Shown here: positions 26,494 through 33,566 of the stretch, one piece after another
How positions within the stretch are numbered: the first letter of the stretch is position 1
Layout: each line of letters starts with the position of its first letter
Assembly: GCA_021286705.1 (NCBI GenBank)
Contig: JAJTBW010000021.1
Coordinates: 1 to 33,566, forward strand
Source of the DNA: Sphingobacteriia bacterium
GTDB taxonomy: Bacteria; Bacteroidota; Bacteroidia; Bacteroidales; TTA-H9
Direction: 5' to 3'
Length of the DNA stretch: 33,566 bases
Notes under the pieces: model-generated
What the model saw: the letters and a program-made list of their open reading frames with translations, nothing else
The model's database searches: none
What the model was told of the DNA's origin: nothing
Position numbers and translations under genes: made by a program

Positions 26494-26679
26494 TTATTGG
26501 TTATTTTCTTCTTCTCGTTTTTCGCTATCGTCCTCTTCTATCTCATCATCAAATAGAATTCTTACTGCTGGTGTGTAATCATCATCATACTGGCCTGTTC
26601 TTACTGCCCATAAAAAGGTTCCAAGGAATCCTATTGCTACCAGAAGACTTATTCCTATCAATACAAAAATGATTTCCAT
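26494..26679 (-). CDS. ccoS: CcoS, cbb3 oxidase maturation protein
   Basis: Sixty-one residues: one N-terminal helix (about 3-25) followed by FLWAVRTGQYDDDYTPAVRILFDD, the CcoS signature, here split as WAVRTGQYDD and TPAVRILFDD, and an acidic tail. CcoS is needed for cofactor insertion into CcoN. It lies between ccoI (93 bases before) and ccoNO (46 bases after). Confidence 0.93.
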   Translation of the reverse strand: MEIIFVLIGISLLVAIGFLGTFLWAVRTGQYDDDYTPAVRILFDDEIEEDDSEKREEENNQ

Positions 26680-26772
26680 GGCTAATTGAGCATTCGATTA
26701 CCTAATTGACAAAGTTATAATAATAATCTAATGAAAGTGAATATTACCGTTATTTAGTGTGATTCTAAATAA

Positions 26773-29208
26773 TCAAAGTGTTTTGTCATCTATTATATTT
26801 GATTTTTGGGTATTCCACTTGCGGAATAGTAAGTGAACCGCACCTGTGACAAATCCCACAACTGTTACTGAACTTGCAGGCATTAAAATGGCTGCAATGA
26901 TTGGTGATAATTGTGCTGTAAGTGCAAAATATAACCCGATGATATTATAGGTGAGTGAGATACCTAGACTTATTCTGATAAAACTCATTGTCTGCCGACT
27001 GAGTTTGTGGACGGTTGGGAGTAACTGTAGTGAGTCAGCCTGCAGTATCGCATCACTGGCTGGTGAGAAGTTATAGATGTCATCTGCAACTGAGACGCCC
27101 ATAGTCGAGGCTCTTAAGGCACCAGCATCATTTAGTCCATCACCTATCATTAAGACATGATATCCTTCTTCTTCTTGCTTTTTAACGTATTGAAGCTTGT
27201 CATCAGGACTAAGGTCAAAACTCATAATTGTTCCATAAGGAAACACCTGCTGAAGACGTTTTTTATCTCCTTCATTATCTCCTGTGATGACGTGCAATCG
27301 GCCAATCTTTGTAAGACTGGTAATCATCCCAGCTACTCCTTCTCTAAAAGCATTCTTTATAAGGTAATAACCTTTGTACTCATTATCAATACTTATATAG
27401 ACCTTTGAACCCTCTTCCGGATCAGGCTCAACTGATGCCTTTACCCAGACTGCAGCTCCAGCCCTTATTTCATGATTATCAACAGTTCCTGCTATTCCTC
27501 GTGAAGTTACCTCTTTGTAATTCTCTGTCTTGATGAGTTTTGATTCGTTGAGTGAGTTGGTAACTGCTCTGCTGAGCGGATGAACTGAGTTGATGGTAAG
27601 TGATCTAATCAATGAGAGCTCTTCATCAGTTAATAAGTTGCCATGCCAAGTCACTTTGTGTTTAGCAGGATGTGTCAATGTCCCTGTTTTGTCAAACACA
27701 ATGGTATTGGTTTTTGAGATGTTTTCGATCATTGAGCTATCTCTCAGGTATAGTCCCCTTCTTCCAAAGAGCCTCATGGCTGTCCCTTGTCCGAATGGCA
27801 AAGTGAGTGATATGGCACAAGGACACGCTACAATAAGAACCGATACAAAAGCAATAAGTGCCCTTGATGAATCATACCATAGCCAAAATAGCAACGTAGA
27901 TAGAGCTATCAGAAGTAATACAATGGTAAAGCGTTTACTTATTATGTCTAATAGGCGTTTGAACTTTCCCGTTTCTTGTCGACTTTGATCCTGAGTCCAT
28001 AACTTGGTTAATCGACTTTGCTCTACGGCTTTGGTTAATCTGATTATGATTCTACTTCCTTGCTGACGCCCGCCTGCATAAAGCTCATCGCCAGTTTTTT
28101 TGTTTACCGGTATAGATTCACCGGTGACAAAAGCATAGTTAATTCTTGCTTCACCCTCTTCTAGTATTCCATCTGCAGGTATTAGCTCATTATTGTGAAT
28201 GAGGAGTCGATCATTGGCTTTTAATTCACTCAACAGAACTGATTGAGTTGTGCCATCATCAATTAACTGAGTTACTGCAACCGGAAAGAATGCTTTATAG
28301 TTTCTCTCAAAAGAAAGGGCTTGGTAGGTTCTGCTTTGATACCACTTCCCAATCAGTAAAAAGAAGACAAAACCTGCCAATGAATCAAAATAGCCTGGCC
28401 CTGTTTGACTTATTACTTCATAGAGGCTTTGGAAATAGAGGGTTAACATGCCAATAGCAATTGGTAGATCCAGATTTAATACCCTTTTTCTTAAATTACC
28501 GTAGGCAGAAGCTAAATAATCAAAACCACTAAAAAAGAGAACGGGTATCGAAAGCACAAGGTTTATATAGCCAAAAAAGCTTCGGAATGTTGGTGTTAAA
28601 CCTTCCTGGATTGCAAAATAGTCGGGAAGGCTTAATAACATTATGTTTGAGAAGGCAAATCCTGCTACACCAATTTGATAGATTATTCTACGATTTATTA
28701 CTTTTTTCTCTTTTTTCTCAATTTGCTCTATTGTGATTTCCGGTTGATAATGCAGCGTTGTAAGTAGCTCGACTAATTTTCGAATTGAGGTTTTGTCATG
28801 GTTAAAGGTTATTGTTACCTCTTTTTTGATGAAGTTCACCATCGATCTTAATATAGCCGGATCAAGTCGGTGGAGGTTTTCAAGTAGCCAGATACAACTT
28901 GAGCAATGTATGGATGGTATGTAAAGGACGATTCTGGATAATTCACCGTCTTTAAATTCTGTGAGGGCTTCAACCACCTCGGGTTTGTCTAGCCATGCAA
29001 ACTTGCTTCTGGGTACTTCCTGCTCAACAGTTACTTTGATACCAGGAGTTTCGAGAAGTGAGTAGTATTTGCTAAGCTTGTTTTCATTAAGGATTCTATA
29101 TACGGATAGACATCCATTACAGCAGAATTTTTTAGAGTCAAAGAGAACTGGGGCTGGCCCACAGTCTTCTCCGCAATGGAAGCACTTATTATTGGATTCC
29201 TGGTTCAT
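26773..29208 (-). CDS. ccoI: CcoI copper-exporting P1B-type ATPase
   Basis: An 811-residue heavy-metal ATPase that supplies copper for cbb3 assembly. An N-terminal Cys-rich region (CFHCGEDCG and FCCNGC, residues 9-35) is typical of the CcoI/FixI branch, then an HMA-like domain with IHCSSC (near 100). Core motifs: TGES actuator loop, ion site ACPC in IVACPCAISL, phosphorylation site DKTGTLTHP and the hinge GDGLNDAGAL. About eight helices. The family pumps Cu from the cytoplasm to the periplasm. A terminator-like hairpin ends only 11 bases before its ATG. Confidence 0.96.
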   Translation of the reverse strand: MNQESNNKCFHCGEDCGPAPVLFDSKKFCCNGCLSVYRILNENKLSKYYSLLETPGIKVTVEQEVPRSKFAWLDKPEVVEALTEFKDGELSRIVLYIPSIHCSSCIWLLENLHRLDPAILRSMVNFIKKEVTITFNHDKTSIRKLVELLTTLHYQPEITIEQIEKKEKKVINRRIIYQIGVAGFAFSNIMLLSLPDYFAIQEGLTPTFRSFFGYINLVLSIPVLFFSGFDYLASAYGNLRKRVLNLDLPIAIGMLTLYFQSLYEVISQTGPGYFDSLAGFVFFLLIGKWYQSRTYQALSFERNYKAFFPVAVTQLIDDGTTQSVLLSELKANDRLLIHNNELIPADGILEEGEARINYAFVTGESIPVNKKTGDELYAGGRQQGSRIIIRLTKAVEQSRLTKLWTQDQSRQETGKFKRLLDIISKRFTIVLLLIALSTLLFWLWYDSSRALIAFVSVLIVACPCAISLTLPFGQGTAMRLFGRRGLYLRDSSMIENISKTNTIVFDKTGTLTHPAKHKVTWHGNLLTDEELSLIRSLTINSVHPLSRAVTNSLNESKLIKTENYKEVTSRGIAGTVDNHEIRAGAAVWVKASVEPDPEEGSKVYISIDNEYKGYYLIKNAFREGVAGMITSLTKIGRLHVITGDNEGDKKRLQQVFPYGTIMSFDLSPDDKLQYVKKQEEEGYHVLMIGDGLNDAGALRASTMGVSVADDIYNFSPASDAILQADSLQLLPTVHKLSRQTMSFIRISLGISLTYNIIGLYFALTAQLSPIIAAILMPASSVTVVGFVTGAVHLLFRKWNTQKSNIIDDKTL

Positions 29209-29219
29209 TTGATTAAAAG

Positions 29220-29245
29220 AAAAGCCGGATGTTTGTCCGGCTTTT
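29220..29245 (-). terminator. Terminator or attenuator directly upstream of ccoI
   Basis: Stem AAAAGCCGGA (29220-29229) with TCCGGCTTTT (29236-29245), loop TGTTTG. On the minus strand it is followed by TTTTCTTTT. It lies 20 bases after the stop of the cytochrome c fusion gene and 11 bases before the ccoI start, leaving no room for a promoter between them. Confidence 0.85.
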
Positions 29246-29265
29246 GTTATTTGGGTATTCCGGTG

Positions 29266-30231
29266 TTAAACGGTTTTCTTGTATTTCCTGAGTGATGCAA
29301 CCTCCTTTACAACATATCCCATAGTGCCAAACGCAATAATTATTGCACTGAAATAGGTTATAAGCAAATAGGCGGGTGCTTTCTTTGATCGTCCCCAGAG
29401 AGCAGTCTCTTCTGTTAAATCAACTATCGGAGTTTTTACTCCAAATGAAGCTGCAACGGTAGCCTCTACTTTACCAAATTGATCCGTGTTAATAACTGCG
29501 GCAATAAGGTTTAGGTTTCCGATAGTGTCACCGGGTAAACCTTGAGGAATTTTAACTATGGCAACCCCATTAGCATCGGTTACAGGGATATCATCTCCGA
29601 AAATGGGTAGATTGCCAAATGTTCTTTTGACATAGAGTCCTACCTCAACACCCGCAGCAGGAATACGCTTTCCTTCTGAAGAGAGTTCAGATAAATAGAT
29701 AGATGCTGTTGAGTCTTCAGTGTGAATTGTCAACGAGATGGCCATTTTATTCCCCGAAGCACTGCTGGCAGATTGGGTCAAAGTGTCGGTATTTGTGGCT
29801 GATGCAACAGCAGGCTCAGATGTAGCCTCGGCTTCAGCAGTTTTGCCCCCTTTTTTTAAAGATCTTATGTAGTTGATAATAGCCCATTTGTCATTATCCT
29901 TTATGGTTTCTTTAAAATTAGGCATGGCTCCTCTGCCTGTCTGCATTTTATAGAAGATCTCACCATCGGTTTGCTTTTGGTACTGATCGCTTAATGGGTC
30001 AACTGGTTTGGGAGTGAGGGGTAACCCATTGTTTTTTCCCGGATCACCGTGGCATGATTTGCAGTTCTGATTATAGAGGTTTTTTCCCAGAGATATGTTT
30101 TCCGTTGTTGGTTTCACCGGATTTGGGGTCTTTTTCTTGGCATCGGGTACTGTCCAAGTGCTTTGACCTTGAACAGTAACCATTAGAAGCATCGAGGCGG
30201 CGAGAGCGAAATATCGTATTAAGATCTTCAT
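29266..30231 (-). CDS. Membrane-anchored cytochrome c fused to an Ig-like domain
   Basis: A 321-residue protein with a signal peptide (to about residue 23), a cytochrome c domain with the intact heme motif C57-K-S-C60-H61 and likely axial M103 (GRGAM), an Ala/Ser/Thr-rich linker (about 130-165), a beta-rich domain at about 165-265 resembling bacterial Ig-like/carboxypeptidase-regulatory folds (VTDANGVAIVKIPQG), and a single C-terminal helix (about 290-312). It should sit outside the cytoplasm, tethered to the membrane. Its first 130 residues nearly match the product of the upstream gene. In this unit it probably takes electrons from the FeS/NrfD complex to the oxidases. The fusion's beta domain has no assigned role. 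Confidence 0.86.
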   Translation of the reverse strand: MKILIRYFALAASMLLMVTVQGQSTWTVPDAKKKTPNPVKPTTENISLGKNLYNQNCKSCHGDPGKNNGLPLTPKPVDPLSDQYQKQTDGEIFYKMQTGRGAMPNFKETIKDNDKWAIINYIRSLKKGGKTAEAEATSEPAVASATNTDTLTQSASSASGNKMAISLTIHTEDSTASIYLSELSSEGKRIPAAGVEVGLYVKRTFGNLPIFGDDIPVTDANGVAIVKIPQGLPGDTIGNLNLIAAVINTDQFGKVEATVAASFGVKTPIVDLTEETALWGRSKKAPAYLLITYFSAIIIAFGTMGYVVKEVASLRKYKKTV

Positions 30232-30266
30232 GGCTGTTTGATATCTGATTAATTAATCAACTTAGG

Positions 30267-30656
30267 TTAGGCCTTCTTTTTTAAAGACTTGACATAATTG
30301 ATGATGGCCCATTTGTCATTGTCCTTAATGGTTTCTTTGAAGGTGGGCATTGCACCGCGACCGGTTTGCATTTTATAAAAGATCTCACCATCGGTCTGTT
30401 TCTGATATTGTGCGCTCATTGGGTCAACCGGTTTAGGAGTTAATGGCAAACCATTGTTTTTTCCGGGATCGCCATGACATGATTTGCTATTAGTGTTGTA
30501 TAGAGCTTGACCGGCTTTGATGCTCTCGGGGGTAGCCTTAACAGGATTTACCACTTTCTTCTTGGCATCTGGCACAACCCATGTACTTTGTGCATACGTT
30601 CCTAATGAGATAATAGAAATGGTAACTATTGCAATGATTCGTACGATTGTTTTCAT
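30267..30656 (-). CDS. Cytochrome c paralogue with altered SxxCH heme motif
   Basis: A 129-residue exported protein (signal peptide to about residue 22). From STW onward my hand alignment with the next gene's product gives 17 differences in 104 residues, so this is a tandem duplication. The heme-binding motif reads S57-K-S-C60-H61: AGC replaces the TGC codon that encodes the first cysteine in the sister protein. The axial methionine (M103) and all surrounding residues are kept. The heme could be held by one thioether bond, as in trypanosomatid cytochromes c, or lost. There is no frameshift or stop. It starts 117 bases after the nrfD-like gene. Confidence 0.88.
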   Translation of the reverse strand: MKTIVRIIAIVTISIISLGTYAQSTWVVPDAKKKVVNPVKATPESIKAGQALYNTNSKSCHGDPGKNNGLPLTPKPVDPMSAQYQKQTDGEIFYKMQTGRGAMPTFKETIKDNDKWAIINYVKSLKKKA

Positions 30657-30706
30657 AATATTTGTTTGTTGTCTGTTCGTGTTTTATTTGACACTTGAAA
30701 ATGCCT

Positions 30707-30721
30707 TGATAAAGATTATCA
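30707..30721. promoter_or_regulatory. 15-base palindrome upstream of the cytochrome c pair
   Basis: TGATAA-AGA-TTATCA is a perfect inverted repeat in the 116-base gap between the nrfD-like gene and the first cytochrome c. It could be an operator or a small RNA hairpin. The half-sites recall FNR/CRP-type TTGAT, but the spacing does not fit TTGATnnnnATCAA. Confidence 0.35.
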
Positions 30722-30772
30722 CTTTTGTGTTCAAAATGGTTTATTTAGGCAATTTCCAGTGTTAAAGAGTAG

Positions 30773-32116
30773 TTATTTTATTATTGTTTCATCAACTCCT
30801 TTTTCATGTGCTACTTCCCAAACAGAGATGACTGGGAAAAGCTTTGCCAGTATGGTAATTATTAGAAGTACTCCGGCAATGGGGAGGATGTTCAAAGCGA
30901 TCTCTATTCCGGTGAAATGGTACTCCTTAAAAGAATCCGGGACATTCTGGATTGGCAGATAGGGGTGTTGTTGTACCGGAATTACTATAAGAATTCGTTT
31001 TAACCAAGCTCCTATTAGGACAAATACGGCAAGCCACAACATGATTTTGGGCTTTCTCAGTTTCTTAAAGATAAGTAAGAAGGTAGGAATTGCAAGACAG
31101 AATATCTGAGCAAACCAGAACATATAAGCCCAATGCCCAGTAAACATCTCCTCTAGATGGAGCCGCTCGGCAGTACGCATCTTATAGGCCGGTACAAAGT
31201 ATTCATTGAGGTTAAAATAGATGTAGACTGCTGATACTAGAACCAGAACTTGCCCGATTCGGTTAAAGTGATAGTCTGTAATGTAATCACCCAGTTTGTA
31301 GTTGTATCTGAAGAAGTACATTGCAATTATTACTGCAGCAACTCCGGCTACAAATGCGCCACTGACGAAGTAGGGGCCGAAAATAGTTGAATCCCATCCA
31401 GCCCTAAGAGTCATAGCGAATAGCCAGGAGGTAACAGTGTGGATAGAGAGTGCAATAGGAATGATAAGAATCATGAGTACTCTCATTGACCTTTTAAGAA
31501 TGGCGTACTGTTCAGGTTGAGCATCCCACCCTAGGGTGAGAAGGTTATAGATCATCTGTTGCCATTTTGGGGCATCACTCATCCTGCGTTTTAGGATACT
31601 TGCGTCAGGTATCATCGGGATAAGTAGCAGGAGCATTGAGATGGCGACATAGCTTGTTACAACCGTAATATCCCAGACGATGGGCGACTGAAATCTGCCG
31701 TATAAAAAGACATGATGAAGCCTGTCAGGACGCCCCATGTCAATAACAATCACTAAACCTGCCCACATTGCGAAAGCTAATGCGATCATTTCTGCAATTC
31801 GGCTGATGGGGATGACCCACTTGATCTTTAGTAGTCCGAATACCGATGAGATAAACATACCAATCAAACTGGCGGCTACAAAGAACACAAAGTTAGCGAT
31901 GTATGATCCCCAGCTTGAGTAGTCCCGCATAGCAGTAACACCCAAACCATCTCTTAATTGGATGAAATAGGCGTAGCCACCTACGATAAATATCAGTCCT
32001 AAGAACAGAAGCCAAAGCTCTAGTCCTTTATGGCTTCTCATAGGTCTGATCAGATCCGTTTCAATTTTGTCGAGCACCTTCCTGCTCTCCTCTGAAGATA
32101 ATTTTGTTGAGGCCAT
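30773..32116 (-). CDS. NrfD/PsrC-family quinol-interacting membrane subunit
   Basis: A 447-residue protein with about ten helices. MWAGLVIVIDMGRPDRLHHV (about 117-136), then GRFQSPIVWDITVV, and IHTVTSWLFAMTLRAGWDST (about 223-242), are typical of the long NrfD branch that includes ActC/ActF of alternative complex III and DsrP. Such subunits bind quinol in the membrane and hand electrons to an FeS partner, here encoded 60 bases upstream. It carries no heme. Length favours the ActC/DsrP type over the shorter NrfD (about 318 residues). Direction of electron flow is inferred from the neighbouring cytochromes and oxidases. Confidence 0.9.
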   Translation of the reverse strand: MASTKLSSEESRKVLDKIETDLIRPMRSHKGLELWLLFLGLIFIVGGYAYFIQLRDGLGVTAMRDYSSWGSYIANFVFFVAASLIGMFISSVFGLLKIKWVIPISRIAEMIALAFAMWAGLVIVIDMGRPDRLHHVFLYGRFQSPIVWDITVVTSYVAISMLLLLIPMIPDASILKRRMSDAPKWQQMIYNLLTLGWDAQPEQYAILKRSMRVLMILIIPIALSIHTVTSWLFAMTLRAGWDSTIFGPYFVSGAFVAGVAAVIIAMYFFRYNYKLGDYITDYHFNRIGQVLVLVSAVYIYFNLNEYFVPAYKMRTAERLHLEEMFTGHWAYMFWFAQIFCLAIPTFLLIFKKLRKPKIMLWLAVFVLIGAWLKRILIVIPVQQHPYLPIQNVPDSFKEYHFTGIEIALNILPIAGVLLIITILAKLFPVISVWEVAHEKGVDETIIK

Positions 32117-32176
32117 GGGTTATAGGGAGATTTATTATTCTCAGTAATTGTGTGTTAATATTCTAAAATTGGTACA

Positions 32177-33175
32177 TTATCCTCTTCCTCCACCAATCCT
32201 GCTATCATTCGGATCAAGTTCGGTTTTGCCCTCGTATTGGAATGGAAATGCCCTGTTTTTAGGCGGTAGATAGTAAACCTGGGGCTTGGTTCCGAGCTCC
32301 TCTAATACCGTGTAGCCTCCGTTTTTGCGAATTAACTCACTGAAACTAACAGTTTCTTTTGTAGTTCCATTGGTGACGGTGTCCTCGTTTCTGTCTCCAA
32401 ACCAGTAGACTCCATTAGGACAAGCACGGGTACAATAGGGCATCTCACCTTTTCTCAGACAATCTGCAGAGAAGAGACATTTGCTTATGGTTCCCTTCTT
32501 CTGGGGTACGTTCAACTCAACGTCATAAACTCTGTCATTGGCTGGCTTAAGTGGCTCAATCCAGTTGAAAACACGAGCAGAGTAGGGGCAACCTGCGATA
32601 CAGAACCTACATCCAATGCATCTTTCGTTATCAATTAGAACGATGCCATCCTGACGTTTGAAGGTTGCATCAACAGGACAAACTTTTGTGCATGGAGGGT
32701 TGTCGCAATGATAGCATGGCTTCGGCATAAAATAGGGCTCAGTGTGGTCGGCATCCTGCATTCTGAGGACATTGATGTGATGCTGTTCGGGACGTAATTC
32801 ATGTGCTCCCTGACAGGCTGCCATACACATTCTGGCATTGCGACATTTGGAAAGGTCAATAACCATCACCCAATGTTTGCCAGGTAACCCCTCTCGTCCC
32901 CTACGTTGTAATTCATTTAGTTCTTCAGTGGCTGCATTTTCATTCTTCTCCAATTCGGCCTCATCAACCTCCATTAATTTCCCATCAGCAGTTAATACCC
33001 TTACCTTTTTTCCCGTCGGGTTCTTCTTCTTCTCATGGTCAAATCCAACATAAACCGCTCCTGCGGTTGCCACTGCTCCTATGCCTGCAAATATTCCAAG
33101 TTTCTTTAAAAAACTTCTACGGGCTTGATCTTCGTTGAGATTCTGTTGATCGTTGTGCTCTTGGTTCTCGTTCAT
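32177..33175 (-). CDS. TAT-exported four-cluster FeS protein with non-canonical cysteines
   Basis: A 332-residue ferredoxin of the DmsB/NrfC/DsrO group. The twin-arginine signal is R19-R20-S-F-L-K followed by a hydrophobic stretch. Motif I: C111, C117, C121 with A114 where a cysteine is expected. Motif II: C154, C157, C162, C166. Motif III: C186, C189, C192, C196. Motif IV: C233, C248, C252 with S236 at the expected second position and an extra C239. Motifs II and III are complete and should hold [4Fe-4S] clusters; the two outer clusters each lack one usual ligand. With the NrfD-like gene it probably forms an electron-transfer module. No molybdopterin subunit is encoded here. Confidence 0.92.
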   Translation of the reverse strand: MNENQEHNDQQNLNEDQARRSFLKKLGIFAGIGAVATAGAVYVGFDHEKKKNPTGKKVRVLTADGKLMEVDEAELEKNENAATEELNELQRRGREGLPGKHWVMVIDLSKCRNARMCMAACQGAHELRPEQHHINVLRMQDADHTEPYFMPKPCYHCDNPPCTKVCPVDATFKRQDGIVLIDNERCIGCRFCIAGCPYSARVFNWIEPLKPANDRVYDVELNVPQKKGTISKCLFSADCLRKGEMPYCTRACPNGVYWFGDRNEDTVTNGTTKETVSFSELIRKNGGYTVLEELGTKPQVYYLPPKNRAFPFQYEGKTELDPNDSRIGGGRG

Positions 33176-33304
33176 GTGTAATTATCTTATTTAGTATCGT
33201 TCACATGGAATGCATCAGATTTAAGTGTTTCTTAGTCTGTCTATAAGTGGTCTCAATCGTGGTTATTCCATGGTCTTGTTGTGATGTCCTTTTTAGGTAA
33301 CTTT

Positions 33305-33337
33305 CAAAAGTAAAACATTTCGATATCTATAAACAAT
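33305..33337 (-). promoter_or_regulatory. Candidate promoter of the FeS/NrfD/cytochrome c unit
   Basis: On the minus strand, ATTG (33334-33337) lies 21 bases before TACTTTTG (33305-33312), an exact TAnnTTTG -7 box with a one-mismatch TTTG -33 element. It would give a leader of about 125 bases before the ATG at 33175. In that leader CATGGAAT (33204-33211) and ATTCCATG (33265-33272) form an 8-bp inverted repeat. Confidence 0.5.
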
Positions 33338-33441
33338 AATTTAGGCAAAAGGATACTTTAAATTGAAATTTATACTCATTCTAAATAAATCACGATGATC
33401 TATTAGCCCCTCAGGTCACCTTTCCATGTACTATATCAGTC

Positions 33442-33566
33442 ATGTACCAAAACCAAATTATTGCTCCTGACTTCGACACAGGGACACCCTATATGAAAGA
33501 TCAAAACACTCCATCAAATAATCTGGTACAAAAAGAGATTTTTGGTACTAATCACATGACAAAGAC
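33442..33566 (+). CDS. Possible partial gene at the right edge
   Basis: An open frame on the plus strand runs from an in-frame stop at 33382 to the window end without interruption. Starts are possible at ATG 33442 or ATG 33493 (MKDQNTPSNNLVQK). It would be transcribed divergently from the FeS gene. Only 24-41 residues are visible and I do not recognise them. GTACCAAAA at 33444-33452 and TTTTGGTAC at 33540-33548 are inverted repeats, so this stretch might be regulatory and not coding. Confidence 0.35.
   Translation, partial: MYQNQIIAPDFDTGTPYMKDQNTPSNNLVQKEIFGTNHMTK

Noticed and set aside
30267..30656. SKSCH cytochrome gene as a pseudogene
   Set aside because: The frame is intact, with signal peptide, histidine and axial methionine all conserved, so a functional altered cytochrome is at least as likely as decay.
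30705..30722. FNR-type site between nrfD-like and cytochrome c genes
   Set aside because: TTGAT is present, but the facing half-site is at the wrong spacing for TTGATnnnnATCAA, so it is listed only as an unassigned palindrome.
1..33566. CRISPR array, insertion sequence, tRNA or rRNA genes
   Set aside because: No regularly spaced repeats, no transposase-like frame and no cloverleaf or rRNA-like sequence were noticed by eye; weakly conserved RNAs cannot be excluded without a covariance search.

Overview
The window looks like chromosomal DNA from a member of the Bacteroidota, probably a Bacteroidales or Marinilabiliales relative. The grounds are a very large secreted protein with a type IX secretion (T9SS) C-terminal sorting domain, a cytochrome bd operon led by a DUF4492 gene, a fused CcoN-CcoO subunit, weak Shine-Dalgarno sequences and TAnnTTTG-type -7 boxes. 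This is inferred from gene content; no search was run.

Layout. 1-641 holds a strong terminator for a gene outside the window and then about 580 bases with no gene but several short hairpins. 642-6152 (+) is a 1,836-residue multidomain surface protein with its own terminator. 6312-7430 (+) is a sulfotransferase. From there to about 33.2 kb every gene is on the minus strand. 11207 to 7451 is a five-gene unit (acyl carrier protein, KAS III, ketoreductase-like SDR, membrane GT2 glycosyltransferase, GNAT acyltransferase) that could build a short hydroxyacyl group and attach it to a lipid-linked sugar.

The rest, about 33.2 kb to 11.4 kb, is a respiratory island read in transcription order: (i) a TAT-exported FeS protein, an NrfD-like membrane quinol subunit and two tandem-duplicated cytochromes c, resembling a stripped-down alternative complex III without a molybdopterin-type subunit; (ii) ccoI, ccoS, ccoNO-cytochrome c fusion, ccoQ, ccoP for a cbb3 oxidase; (iii) sco, ctaD, ctaE, ctaF, ctaC (caa3, A2-type proton-channel motif), ctaB, a copper-binding lipoprotein, then ccoG, ccoH and a TauE/SafE-like transporter; (iv) DUF4492, cydA, cydB and a 34-residue CydX-like gene for cytochrome bd. 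Hairpin terminators mark the ends of units i, ii and iv. Quinol electrons could pass through (i) to the two cytochrome c oxidases, while cytochrome bd takes electrons directly from quinol.

Most notable points: a cytochrome c paralogue whose heme motif has lost its first cysteine (SKSCH) beside an intact copy; an FeS subunit lacking one canonical cysteine in both its first and last motifs; a tiny CydX-like gene; a caa3 block inserted between ccoP and ccoG; redistribution of CcoP heme domains; and overlapping palindromes upstream of the cyd operon. A possible new partial gene starts at the right edge on the plus strand.
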